Assembly (NCBI RefSeq): GCF_003634705.1
Contig: NZ_RBWU01000005.1
Coordinates: 1 to 64,000, forward strand
Length of the DNA: 64,000 nucleotides
Direction: 5' to 3'
DNA from: Actinomadura pelletieri DSM 43383
GTDB taxonomy: Bacteria > Actinomycetota > Actinomycetes > Streptosporangiales > Streptosporangiaceae
Numbering within the stretch: the stretch's first letter is position 1; each line of letters starts with the position of its first letter. Below are positions 9,850 to 18,286 of the stretch, piece by piece. The notes under the pieces were generated by a model, which was given only the letters and a program-made list of their open reading frames with translations, did no database searches and was not told the DNA's origin. Both the position numbers and the translations under genes were made by a program.

Positions 9850-11003
9850 GTTCCGGCCTTCCACACGGCGGCGGTCTGGGGGACGCCGGGACGGTAGGCG
9901 AGGTGGATGTGGGACGCGGCGTCGAGGACGTGGACGTCCGCGCGCGCGCCGACCCCGAGGTGCCCGACATCGGTGCGGCGCAGGGCGCGGGCGCCGCCCG
10001 CCGTCGCGGCCCACACGGCCTCCGCGGGCGTCATGTGCATGTCGCGGACGGCGACCGCGACGCAGAACGCCATGCTGGAGCTGTAGCAGGACCCCGGGTT
10101 GCAGTCGCTGGCGAGCGCGACGGTGGCGCCCGCGTCGAGGAGACGGCGGGCGTCCGGGTACGGCTGGCGGGTGGAGAACTCGACGCCCGGCAGGAGCGTC
10201 GCCACCGTCTGGGACGAGGCGAGCGCGTCGACGTCGGCGTCGCTGAGGAACGTGCAGTGGTCGGCGGACGCGGCGTCCACCTCCACGGCGACCTGCACGC
10301 CGGGCCCCTGGCCGAGCTGGTTCGCGTGCACGCGCGGACTCAGCCCCGCCGCGATCCCGGCGCGCAGGATCTCCCGGGCCTGGTCGGCGTCGAAGGCGCC
10401 CTTCTCGCAGAACACGTCGACCCAGCGGGCGTGCGGGGCGCAGGCGGCGAGCATCTCCGTCGCGACCAGGCGCGTGTACCCGGCGGTGTCGTCCTTGTAC
10501 TCGACGGGGACGACATGGGCCCCCAGGTAGGTGACCTCGTCGGCGAGTTCCGCGGCGATGCGGACGGCGCGTTCCTCCTGCTCGACCGTGAGCCCGTAAC
10601 CGGACTTGCACTCGACGGTCGTGGTGCCCTGGTGGGCCATCTCGTCGATGAGGCGGCGGAGGGTGGCGCGGAGGTCGTCGTCGGACGCGGCCCGGGATCG
10701 TTCCACGGTCGTCCGGATGCCGCCGCCGTCGTACTTCTGACCGCTCATCCGCGCGGCGAACTCCTCGGCGCGCTCCCCGGCGAACACGAGGTGGGCGTGG
10801 GAGTCGACGAAGCCGGGCAGGACGGCCCGTCCTTTGGCGTCGAACCAGGTGTCGGCGGCGGGCGCGTCCGCGGACGGGCCCGTCCACGCGACCCTGCCGT
10901 CGTCGATCACCAGCGCGGCGTCCCGGACGATCCCGAGGCCGTCACCGACGGCCGGGTCGTTGGTGACCAGTTCCCCGATGTTCGCGATGACTGTGCTCAC
11001 CAC
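9837..11003 (-). CDS. hutI: Imidazolonepropionase
   Basis: A 388-residue amidohydrolase that opens imidazolone-propionate to N-formimino-L-glutamate, the third step of histidine degradation. Visible motifs are the metal pair VDSHAHLVF (His 69 and 71), the HutI signature GGGIRTTVERSR, VECKSGYGL, HANQLGQGPGV and ALASDCNPGSCYSSSM with the late Asp ligand. GTG 11003 is followed immediately by a second GTG; GAGAGG lies upstream. It is the last gene of the hut operon, 9 bases after hutF. Length and motifs are normal. Confidence 0.95.
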   Translation of the reverse strand: MVSTVIANIGELVTNDPAVGDGLGIVRDAALVIDDGRVAWTGPSADAPAADTWFDAKGRAVLPGFVDSHAHLVFAGERAEEFAARMSGQKYDGGGIRTTVERSRAASDDDLRATLRRLIDEMAHQGTTTVECKSGYGLTVEQEERAVRIAAELADEVTYLGAHVVPVEYKDDTAGYTRLVATEMLAACAPHARWVDVFCEKGAFDADQAREILRAGIAAGLSPRVHANQLGQGPGVQVAVEVDAASADHCTFLSDADVDALASSQTVATLLPGVEFSTRQPYPDARRLLDAGATVALASDCNPGSCYSSSMAFCVAVAVRDMHMTPAEAVWAATAGGARALRRTDVGHLGVGARADVHVLDAASHIHLAYRPGVPQTAAVWKAGTQVK

Positions 11004-11012
11004 GGCAGCCTC

Positions 11013-12362
11013 TCACGTGTCCTTCGTCACGGCGGCGACGGCCTCGGCGAGCGCCGCGGGTACGTCGTCGACCAGTAGATGCCGCCCGTCGCGGACGATC
11101 TCCCGCCCGGACACGACCACCTGCCGGACGTCGGCGGCGGTCGCCGCGAACACGGCGGCCTCGGCGGCGTGGTCGGGTATGGAACCGGCCGTCCGCACCG
11201 AGTCGAGTGCCACGGTGACGAGGTCGGCGTACGCGCCGGGCTCCAGCCGTCCCGCCTCCGGCCAGCCGAGCCCGTAGTGGCCGTTGGACGTGGCGGCGGT
11301 GAGCAGTTCCGGGGCCGTCCAGTGGCCGCGGGCCTGGGTGCGCAGCCGCTCGTCCAGTTCCACCGCGCGGGCCTCCTCGAACAGGTCGATGACGGCGTGC
11401 TGGTCGGAGCCGAGGCAGATCGGCGAACCGGCGCCCGCGAGGTCTCGGGTCGGGCCGATGCCGTCGCCGAGGTCCCGTTCGGTGGTCGGGCACATGCACA
11501 CGCCGGTCGTCGTCGTCCCGAGGAGGCCGATGTCGTCCTCGGTGAGATGCGTCGCGTGGACGGCCGTGGTCAGCGCCCCGAGGGCCCCCGACTCGGCGAG
11601 CAGCCGCGTCGGGGTCATGCCGTAGGCGTCCAGGCACGCGTCGTTCTCGGCGGGCTGCTCGGACAGGTGGACGTGCAGCGGCGCGCGGTGCCCCTGCGCC
11701 CACGACGCGACCGCCCGGAGCTGCTCGCGCGGCACGGCCCGGACGGAGTGGATCGCGGCGCCGACCCGGGCGTGGGAGAGCCCCGCCTTCGCGGTCCTCT
11801 CGCGCAGGCTCTCGACGCGGCGGGCCCAGTCGCCCGCCGTGCCGTCGCCGAAGCGGAGCTGCGACCCCTTGAGCGGACGGTCGATGCCGCCGGTGAGATA
11901 GCAGGCGTCCAGCAGCGTGATCCGGATGCCCGCGTCGGCGGCGGCGGCGATCAGCGCCTCGCCCATCGCGTTCGGCTCGGCGTAGGGGGCGCCGCCGGGC
12001 CGGTGGTGCAGGTAGTGGAACTCGCCGACACAGCTGATCCCGGCGAGGGCCATCTCGGCGAACACGGCGGTGGCGAGCGTCCGGTAGGTGCCGGGGTCGA
12101 GCCGGTCGGCGACCTTGTACATCTGGTCGCGCCACGTCCAGAACGTCCCGGAGTGGGCCTGGACGCGGGAGCGGAGCGCGCGGTGGAAGGCGTGCGAGTG
12201 CGCGTTGGCGAGACCGGGCAGCGTCAGGCCGGTCAGCCGCCGCGCGTCCTGCGGGGCGGGGACGCCGGACTCGACCCGGACGATCCGCTCGCCGTCCGCC
12301 TCGATGAGCACGTCGGCGGCGACCCGGTCACCGAGCCAGGCCAGCTGGGCATACCACTGCAT
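11013..12362 (-). CDS. hutF: Formimidoylglutamate deiminase
   Basis: A 449-residue amidohydrolase converting N-formimino-L-glutamate to N-formyl-L-glutamate and ammonia, which marks this as the five-step hut pathway. Motifs: LANAHSHAFHRALRSR (metal His 55 and 57, HutF-specific AFHRA), FWTWRDQMYKVAD, VGEFHYLHHRP, LHVHLSEQPAEN and CLGSDQHAVIDLFEEARAVE. ATG 12362 fits homologous starts. The product normally needs an N-formylglutamate deformylase; none of the HutG type is present, but an M20 amidohydrolase lies directly upstream in the operon. Confidence 0.94.
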   Translation of the reverse strand: MQWYAQLAWLGDRVAADVLIEADGERIVRVESGVPAPQDARRLTGLTLPGLANAHSHAFHRALRSRVQAHSGTFWTWRDQMYKVADRLDPGTYRTLATAVFAEMALAGISCVGEFHYLHHRPGGAPYAEPNAMGEALIAAAADAGIRITLLDACYLTGGIDRPLKGSQLRFGDGTAGDWARRVESLRERTAKAGLSHARVGAAIHSVRAVPREQLRAVASWAQGHRAPLHVHLSEQPAENDACLDAYGMTPTRLLAESGALGALTTAVHATHLTEDDIGLLGTTTTGVCMCPTTERDLGDGIGPTRDLAGAGSPICLGSDQHAVIDLFEEARAVELDERLRTQARGHWTAPELLTAATSNGHYGLGWPEAGRLEPGAYADLVTVALDSVRTAGSIPDHAAEAAVFAATAADVRQVVVSGREIVRDGRHLLVDDVPAALAEAVAAVTKDT

Positions 12363-12371
12363 TTCGGATTC

Positions 12372-13571
12372 CTACCCCTGGGCCAGGTCGTCGAGTACCG
12401 CGGCGAGGGCGTCCACCCCGGCCAGACAGTCCGCGGGTTCGGCGAACTCGGCGGGCGCGTGCGACACCCCGGTCGGGTTGCGGACGAACAGCATCGCCGA
12501 GGGCACCCGCGCCGACAGGATCCCCGCGTCGTGTCCCGCGCCGGTCGGCAGGACGGGGGCGCCGCCGAGCGTCTTCACCATCCGGTCCCGCAGGGTGTGG
12601 TCGAAGTCGACGACCTCGGAGTAGGACTCCTCGGCCAGCTCGACGCTCACCCGGTGCGGGCGCGCGGCGACCCTGGCGGCCTCGTCGACCTCCGCGACCG
12701 TCCGCCGGACGGCGTCGTCCGCCGGGCCTCGCGCGTCCAGCCAGCCGGTGACCGACGACGCGATCGCGTTCACCCCGCCCGGAACGACCCGGACCTTCCC
12801 GACGGTCGCGACGGTGCCGTTGCGCTCGGCCGCCTCCCGCGCCGCGATGACCATGGCAGCGAACGGCAGCATGGGGTCGCGCCGGTCCGGTAGGCCCGTC
12901 GTCCCGGCGTGGTTGCCCTCGCCGGCGAACGCGAACCGCCACCGGCCGTGCGGCACGATCGCGCTGGCGACCCCGACCGGCTTCGTGAGCGCCCTGCCCT
13001 GCTCGACGTGCAGCTCCACATAGCAGCCGATGCGGCGGAGCAGGCCGGCGTCGAGGCCGATCGCGTCGGGGTCGATTCCGGCGTTGTGCAGCACCTCGGC
13101 GAAGGTGTGGCCGTCGGCGTCGGTGAGGCCGCGGGCGCGCGCCGGGTCGATCGCCCCGGCCAGCAGCCGCGACCCCAGACACGCCACGCCGAACCGCGCG
13201 CCCTCCTCCTCCGCGAACGCGCCGATCCCGATCGGCCGCCGCGGCGTGACACCGCGTTCCCGCAGCAGGTCGACGGCCGCGAACGCGGACACGATGCCGA
13301 GCGGCCCGTCGAACGCGCCGCCGCCCGGGACCGAGTCCAGATGGCTCCCGGTCAGGACGGCGCCCTCGCGGGGGACGCCGTCCGGATACCACCAGGCGAA
13401 CATGTTCCCGTTCGCGTCGTGCTCGACGTCCAGGTCGCGGCGCCGCGCCTCGTCCAGGAACCAGGCGCGGCACTCCAGCTCCGGTGGCGTCCACGCGAAC
13501 CGGTCATAGCCGCCGGTCGCGCCGTCCCGCCCGATGGGCAGCAAAGCCGCCCACATCTCCTCAAAACTCAT
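12372..13571 (-). CDS. M20 amidohydrolase, AllC/HyuC-like, in the hut operon
   Basis: A 399-residue M20-family Zn amidohydrolase of the allantoate amidohydrolase / N-carbamoyl-amino-acid hydrolase group. Metal-binding signatures include TGSHLDSVPGGGAFDGPLG (about residues 74-92), AFAEEEGARFG and the later ELHVEQG. NHAGTT and GHDAG are also present. ATG 13571 has AAGGGAGA upstream; an in-frame extension beyond it lacks homology. Homologues in other actinomycete hut clusters are labelled allantoate amidohydrolase. Placed between hutU and hutF with no HutG, it may hydrolyse N-formylglutamate (inference). The alternative, allantoate breakdown, would duplicate the allantoicase at 50-51 kb. Confidence 0.88.
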   Translation of the reverse strand: MSFEEMWAALLPIGRDGATGGYDRFAWTPPELECRAWFLDEARRRDLDVEHDANGNMFAWWYPDGVPREGAVLTGSHLDSVPGGGAFDGPLGIVSAFAAVDLLRERGVTPRRPIGIGAFAEEEGARFGVACLGSRLLAGAIDPARARGLTDADGHTFAEVLHNAGIDPDAIGLDAGLLRRIGCYVELHVEQGRALTKPVGVASAIVPHGRWRFAFAGEGNHAGTTGLPDRRDPMLPFAAMVIAAREAAERNGTVATVGKVRVVPGGVNAIASSVTGWLDARGPADDAVRRTVAEVDEAARVAARPHRVSVELAEESYSEVVDFDHTLRDRMVKTLGGAPVLPTGAGHDAGILSARVPSAMLFVRNPTGVSHAPAEFAEPADCLAGVDALAAVLDDLAQG

Positions 13572-13623
13572 GAGCGTCTCCCTTGTGGGGGGACGCCCCC
13601 CACACCCCCCCGGTTCGCTGCGC

Positions 13624-15279
13624 TCATGAGCGCATGGGGATGCGCACACCCCGCTCATCGGCGACTTCCACGGCCCTGTCGTACCCGGCGTCGACGTGCC
13701 GCATGACGCCCGTGCCCGGGTCGTTGGTCAGGACACGCCGGAGCTTCTCGCCGGCGAGGGCCGTGCCGTCCGCGACGCACACCTGGCCCGCGTGCAGCGA
13801 CCGGCCGATCCCGACACCGCCGCCATGGTGGATCGACACCCAGGTCGCGCCGGACGAGGTGTTCAGCATCGCGTTCAGCAGCGGCCAGTCGGCGATGGCG
13901 TCGGAACCGTCCGCCATGCCCTCGGTCTCCCGGTACGGGCTGGCGACCGACCCGCAGTCGAGGTGGTCGCGGCCGAGGACGAGCGGCGCGCTGATCTCGC
14001 CGCGCGCCACCAGGTCGTTGAACACCTCACCGGCCTTGTCGCGCTCGCCGTAGCCGAGCCAGCAGATCCGGGACGGCAGGCCCTGGAAGTGGACCCGCTC
14101 CCCCGCCATCTTGATCCAGCGGGTCAGCGGCTCGTTGTCGGGGAACAGGTCGAGGATCGCCTGGTCGGTCCGCGCGATGTCCGCCGGGTCGCCCGACAGC
14201 GCCGCCCACCGGAACGGCCCCTTGCCTTCACAGAACAGCGGCCTGATGTACGCGGGCACGAACCCGGGGAAGTCGAACGCCCGCTCGTACCCGGCGAGCT
14301 GCGCCTCCCCGCGGATCGAGTTGCCGTAGTCGAAGACCTCCGCGCCCGCGTCCTGGAAGCCGACCATCGCCTCGACGTGTGCGGCCATCGACGTCCGGGC
14401 CCGCTCGATGAACGCGGCCGGGTCCTTGTCGCGCTCGGCGGCCATGTCCTCGAACGCGACGCCGACCGGTAGGTACGCCAGCGGGTCGTGGGCGCTGGTC
14501 TGGTCGGTGACGATGTCGATCGGCGCGCCCCGCCGCAGCAGCTCCGGGACGATCTCGGCGGCGTTGCCGAGCACCGCGATCGACAGTGCCCGCCGCGTCG
14601 CCTTCGCCTCCTCCGCGAGCCGCAGCGCCTCGTCCAGGCTCTCCGCCCGCACGTCGCAGTACCGGTGCTCGACGCGGCGGTCGATGCGGGACGGGTCGCA
14701 CTCGATACAGATCGCGACACCGCCGTTCATCGTGACGGCGAGCGGCTGCGCGCCGCCCATCCCGCCGAGCCCGGCGGTCAGCGTGATCGTCCCGGCGAGG
14801 GAGCCGCCGAACCGCTTCTCCGCGACGGCGGCGAACGTCTCGTAGGTGCCCTGGAGGATGCCCTGCGTGCCGATGTAGATCCACGACCCGGCGGTCATCT
14901 GCCCGTACATCGTCAGTCCGAGCGACTCCAGCCGCCGGAACTCCTCCCATGTCCCCCACTGGGGGACGAGGTTGGAGTTCGCGATCAGCACCCGGGGCGC
15001 CCACTCGTGCGTCTGGAAGATCCCGACCGGCTTTCCGGACTGGACGAGGAGCGTCTCGTCCCCCTCCAGGTCCGCCAGCGACGCGATGATGCCGTCGAAG
15101 GCGTCCCAGTTCCGGGCGGCCTTCCCCGTCCCGCCGTAGACGACCAGCTCGTCGGGATGCTCGGCCACCTCCGGATCGAGATTGTTCTGGATCATGCGCA
15201 GGGCGGCCTCCTGCGGCCAGCCCTTGGCGGCGGTCAGCGAGGTGCCGCGCGGCGCGCGGACGGGACGTGGACCTGACAT
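13624..15279 (-). CDS. hutU: Urocanate hydratase
   Basis: A 551-residue NAD-dependent urocanase converting urocanate to imidazolone-propionate, the second step of histidine catabolism. Recognisable blocks are WPQEAALRMIQNNLDPEVAE, VVYGGTGKAARNW, HEWAPRVLIANSNLVPQWG, the glycine-rich LTAGLGGMGGAQPLAVTMNG of the NAD site and HLDCGSVASPYRETE near the C-terminus. Length is normal. The ATG at 15279 follows the hutH stop by 40 bases, and the downstream M20 gene begins 52 bases later on the same strand. Confidence 0.96.
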   Translation of the reverse strand: MSGPRPVRAPRGTSLTAAKGWPQEAALRMIQNNLDPEVAEHPDELVVYGGTGKAARNWDAFDGIIASLADLEGDETLLVQSGKPVGIFQTHEWAPRVLIANSNLVPQWGTWEEFRRLESLGLTMYGQMTAGSWIYIGTQGILQGTYETFAAVAEKRFGGSLAGTITLTAGLGGMGGAQPLAVTMNGGVAICIECDPSRIDRRVEHRYCDVRAESLDEALRLAEEAKATRRALSIAVLGNAAEIVPELLRRGAPIDIVTDQTSAHDPLAYLPVGVAFEDMAAERDKDPAAFIERARTSMAAHVEAMVGFQDAGAEVFDYGNSIRGEAQLAGYERAFDFPGFVPAYIRPLFCEGKGPFRWAALSGDPADIARTDQAILDLFPDNEPLTRWIKMAGERVHFQGLPSRICWLGYGERDKAGEVFNDLVARGEISAPLVLGRDHLDCGSVASPYRETEGMADGSDAIADWPLLNAMLNTSSGATWVSIHHGGGVGIGRSLHAGQVCVADGTALAGEKLRRVLTNDPGTGVMRHVDAGYDRAVEVADERGVRIPMRS

Positions 15280-15319
15280 CTGGTGCTCCTTCGGGAGAGC
15301 GGGCTTCAGGCGGACGGCT

Positions 15320-16888
15320 TCAGGCGAGCGGGCCGGTGACGGCCTCGGCGGACGCGACCAGTGAGCCGTCCCGGACCATCGCGGTCGCGGCGGCGATCTC
15401 CGGGGCGAGATAGCGGTCCGGGCCGGGCGGCGGCACGGCCTCCCGGAGTTTGGCGACGACCGCGGCGGTCGCCGGTCCCGGACGCAGCGGGGTGCGCAGG
15501 TCGAGGGCCCGCGCGGCGGTGAGGATCTCGATGGCGATGACCTGGGCGAGCCCGTCCACGGACCGGCGCAGCTTGCGGGCCGCGTTCCAGCCCATCGACA
15601 CGTGGTCCTCCTGCATGGCCGAACTCGGGATCGAGTCGGCGCTCGCGGGGGCGGCGCGCCGCTTCAGGTCGGACACGATCGCGGCCTGCGTGTACTGCGC
15701 GATCATGTGCCCGGAGTCGACGCCCGGGTCGTCGGCGAGGAACGCGGGCAACCCGGCGGACCTGGCCTTGTCGAGCATCCGGTCGGTGCGCCGCTCCGAC
15801 ATCGAGGCGACGTCGGCGGCGGGCACCGCGAGGAAGTCCAGCACGTACGCGACGGGCGCGCCGTGGAAGTTGCCGTTCGACTCGACCCGTCCGTCCGGCA
15901 GGACGACCGGGTTGTCGACGGCGGACGCCAGTTCCCTGCCCGCGACGAGTTCGGCGTGCGCCAGCGTGTCACGGGCCGCGCCGTTCACCTGGGGGGCGCA
16001 GCGCAGCGAGTAGGCGTCCTGCACGCGGGTGCAGTCGGGCCCGCGATGCGACTCCATGATCTCCGAGTCGCCGAGCAGCGCCCGCAGGTTCGCCGCGGAC
16101 GCCGCCTGGCCCGGATGCGGCCGCAGCTCCTGCAGGTCGGCGGCGAACACGCGGTCGGTGCCGAGCAGCGCCTCCACGCTCATCGCCGCCGCCACGTCCG
16201 CGGCCGTGAGCAGCCGTCGCAGGTCCTCGATCGCGAGGACGAGCATGCCGAGCATCCCGTCCGTGCCGTTGAGCAGCGCGAGGCCCTCCTTGGCGCCCAG
16301 AGTGACCGGCGCGATCCCGGCCTCGTCCAGCGCCTGCGCCGCGGGCTTCAACTCTCCGGCGGCGTCCCGCACCAGCCCCTCGCCGATCAACGCGAGCGCC
16401 ACATGGGCGAGCGGCGCGAGATCGCCGGAACAGCCGAGGCTGCCGTGCTCGAAGACCTGCGGTGTGATCCCGGCGTTGAGCAGCGCGGCGAACGTCCGGG
16501 CCGTCACGGGCTGGACGCCGGTCCGGCCGGTGGCGAGCGTCCGCAGCCTGAGCAGCATCAGTGCCCGGACGACCTCCCGCTCGACCTCCGGGCCCGACCC
16601 CGCCGCGTGGGACCGGACGATGTTCAGCTGCAACTGCGCCCGCTGCTCCGGAGCGATGTGCCTGGTGGCGAGCGCCCCGAACCCGGTGGAGACTCCGTAG
16701 ACGGGCGTCGGACGCTCCGCCAGCTGCTCCACATGTGCCCGGGACTCCGCGACGAGCTTCAGCGCCTCGTCCGTCAACGCGACCTTCGCACCGTCCCGCG
16801 CCACGGCCACGACCTGCGCGAAGCCCAACGCCTCGGGTCCGACCCGGACGCCGCCCTCGTCCCCCATGTTCACGCTCATGCCCACCAT
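15320..16888 (-). CDS. hutH: Histidine ammonia-lyase
   Basis: A 522-residue lyase removing ammonia from L-histidine to give urocanate. The prosthetic group MIO would form from Cys153-Ser154-Gly155 in GSLGCSGDLAPLAH. Cys in place of the usual Ala is also what I recall from Streptomyces enzymes, so it is not anomalous. Other blocks are VYGVSTGFGALATR, NIVRSHAAGSG, LLNGTDGMLGML and MQEDHVSMGWNAARKL. ATG 16888 has a G-rich run eight bases upstream; ATG 16879 or 16867 would also serve. It is the first gene of the operon and diverges from the IclR gene across a 71-base promoter region. Confidence 0.95.
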   Translation of the reverse strand: MVGMSVNMGDEGGVRVGPEALGFAQVVAVARDGAKVALTDEALKLVAESRAHVEQLAERPTPVYGVSTGFGALATRHIAPEQRAQLQLNIVRSHAAGSGPEVEREVVRALMLLRLRTLATGRTGVQPVTARTFAALLNAGITPQVFEHGSLGCSGDLAPLAHVALALIGEGLVRDAAGELKPAAQALDEAGIAPVTLGAKEGLALLNGTDGMLGMLVLAIEDLRRLLTAADVAAAMSVEALLGTDRVFAADLQELRPHPGQAASAANLRALLGDSEIMESHRGPDCTRVQDAYSLRCAPQVNGAARDTLAHAELVAGRELASAVDNPVVLPDGRVESNGNFHGAPVAYVLDFLAVPAADVASMSERRTDRMLDKARSAGLPAFLADDPGVDSGHMIAQYTQAAIVSDLKRRAAPASADSIPSSAMQEDHVSMGWNAARKLRRSVDGLAQVIAIEILTAARALDLRTPLRPGPATAAVVAKLREAVPPPGPDRYLAPEIAAATAMVRDGSLVASAEAVTGPLA

Positions 16889-16913
16889 TCCAGCCCCCCA
16901 ATGCGGCTCTTAC

Positions 16914-16951
16914 GAGACCCCGGACGCTCAACCTGTCTCAGATTCGAGACA
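16914..16951. promoter_or_regulatory. Candidate IclR operator between hutH and its regulator
   Basis: The hutH-iclR intergenic region contains GAGAC at 16914-16918 followed by the dyad TGTCTC-N6-GAGACA at 16934-16951. The dyad ends eight bases before the ATG of the IclR gene. The repeated GAGAC/GTCTC half-sites in a short divergent promoter region fit binding by the adjacent IclR protein. Function is inferred from position and symmetry. Confidence 0.5.
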
Positions 16952-16959
16952 ATACGACC

Positions 16960-17745
16960 ATGTCCCAGGTACCGGCCGCCCGCCGGGCCCTGGCGGTGCT
17001 GCGCCTGCTGGCCGCCGCCCCGGGCCCGCTTCCCGCGTCCACGATCGCCCGCGCCCTCGACCTGCCGCGGTCGAGCACGTACCACCTCCTCACGGCCATG
17101 TCGGACGACGGTTTCGTCACCTACATCCCCGAGGAACGCCGGTGGGGCCTGGGCGTCGCGGCCTTCGAGATCGGCTCCGCCTACCTGCGTCACGAGCCCC
17201 TGGAACGTCTCGCCCGCCCGCTGCTCCGCCGCCTCGTCGACGGTGTCGGCGAGATCGCCCAGCTGGGCATCCTGCACGGCTCGGAGACGCTCTACCTGCT
17301 CAAGGAGCAGCCGCCGCGGCACGCCACCCTGGTCACCGACGTGGGCGTCCGGATGCCCGCCCATCTCACCGCCAGCGGCCGTTCCATGCTCGCGCACCTG
17401 TCGGCCGCGCAGGTCAGGGCCCTGCTGCCCGGCCGCTTCGTCAACCGCACGGGCCGGGGCCCGCAGTCGCTGCGGGAGCTGCGCCGTGTTCTGGCCGAGG
17501 ACGCCCAGCGGGGCTGGGCGGTCGAGGACGGCCACATCACCGAGGGGTTCGCCAGCATCGCGGCCTGCGTGTTCGACCACACCGGCCATCCCACCGCCGC
17601 GATCACCGTCACCTTCCGCCGCGACGACCATCCGGAGGAGGCCTGGCCGGCGCTGGCCGCCCGCGTCCGCACCACGGCCGCCGCCCTCACGACCCGTCTG
17701 ACCGGACGCCCCCCGGAGACCGCGCCCCGACCGTCCGGAGCCTGA
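16960..17745 (+). CDS. IclR-family regulator of histidine utilisation (putative)
   Basis: A 261-residue IclR protein. The N-terminal winged helix occupies about residues 1-65 (RRALAVLRLLAAAPGPLPAS, then LDLPRSSTYHLLTAMSDDGF). The effector-binding domain follows, with FEIGSAYLRHEPLERLARPL, LGILHGSETLYLLKEQPP, PAHLTASGRSMLAHL and ITEGFASIAACVFDHTGHP. ATG 16960 was chosen because homology starts there; open frame upstream is antisense to hutH. Divergence from hutH with a shared dyad suggests control of the hut operon, probably by urocanate or a related effector (inference). Confidence 0.9.
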   Translation: MSQVPAARRALAVLRLLAAAPGPLPASTIARALDLPRSSTYHLLTAMSDDGFVTYIPEERRWGLGVAAFEIGSAYLRHEPLERLARPLLRRLVDGVGEIAQLGILHGSETLYLLKEQPPRHATLVTDVGVRMPAHLTASGRSMLAHLSAAQVRALLPGRFVNRTGRGPQSLRELRRVLAEDAQRGWAVEDGHITEGFASIAACVFDHTGHPTAAITVTFRRDDHPEEAWPALAARVRTTAAALTTRLTGRPPETAPRPSGA

Positions 17746-17769
17746 CCTCCCGGGTCGGCGGTCCCCGGT

Positions 17770-18090
17770 CGGGCCGAGGGACGGGCCGCCGTTGACCTCG
17801 ATGGTCTGCCCGGTGATCCAGCGCGCCCCGTCGGAGGCGAGGAGGGTCACGGCGGCGGCGATGTCGACGGCCTCGCCGGGCCGTCCGGGGGCGGTCATCC
17901 GCGCGACGTCGCGCGCGGCCTCGGGGCGTCCGGGTCAGCGCACGCTGGGTGATGAGGAGCGGCGCCCGCACGTTGACCGCGAAGACGCGCTCGTGGGCCT
18001 CGGGGGTCGCCTTCTCGATCGTGGCGTCGTGGTCCTGGATCGCCGCGTTGTTGTGGGCGTGGACGGCCCCACCCGCCAGGCCCGTGCTTC
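17770..18090 (-). pseudogene. Short-chain dehydrogenase/reductase remnant
   Basis: Two pieces of an SDR gene survive on the minus strand in different frames. The upstream piece reads HNNAAIQDHDATIEKATPEA then HERVFAVNVRAPLLITQRAL, covering the NNAG-type motif and following helix. About 17900 the frame switches to ARMTAPGRPGEAVDIAAAV then TLLASDGARWITGQTIEVNGG, the SDR C-terminal end. The roughly 100 residues between them in a normal SDR, including the Ser-Tyr-Lys catalytic residues, are missing. The nucleotide-binding TGxxxGxG start is not recognisable and no stop follows the C-terminal piece. This is a dead gene with a large internal deletion. Confidence 0.75.
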
Positions 18091-18244
18091 GCCGGGGCGA
18101 TCCTGCCACCGGCGCCCACGGACTCCCTCGCCGCCGGGTGGCCCCGGTACCGACTCGTCCGGTCGTATGTGGTCGAGCGCGGTCGCCGCGCCGGGCCGTC
18201 GCGGCCGTCCCGGTTCGGGGAGGTCGCGACGCCCGGCGCGGCGG

Positions 18245-18286
18245 TCGGCTGCGGGTGGTCGGCTGTGGGTGGTCGGCTGTGGGTGG
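18245..18286. repeat. 14-base tandem repeat, three copies
   Basis: Three direct copies of a 14-base unit, TCGGCTGYGGGTGG, lie at 18245-18258, 18259-18272 and 18273-18286. The first has C where the other two have T. The array abuts the stop codon (18287-18289) of the beta-propeller gene on the minus strand, so it lies immediately downstream of that gene. The G-rich strand could fold; it may be a slippage product. Confidence 0.8.

Noticed and set aside
15320..16888. Cys-Ser-Gly instead of Ala-Ser-Gly in histidine ammonia-lyase as an anomaly
   Set aside because: From memory this is the normal form in Streptomyces-type enzymes, so it is lineage typical.
18245..18286. Tandem repeat considered as a CRISPR-like array
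   Set aside because: Units are contiguous without spacers and only 14 bases long; no cas genes nearby.
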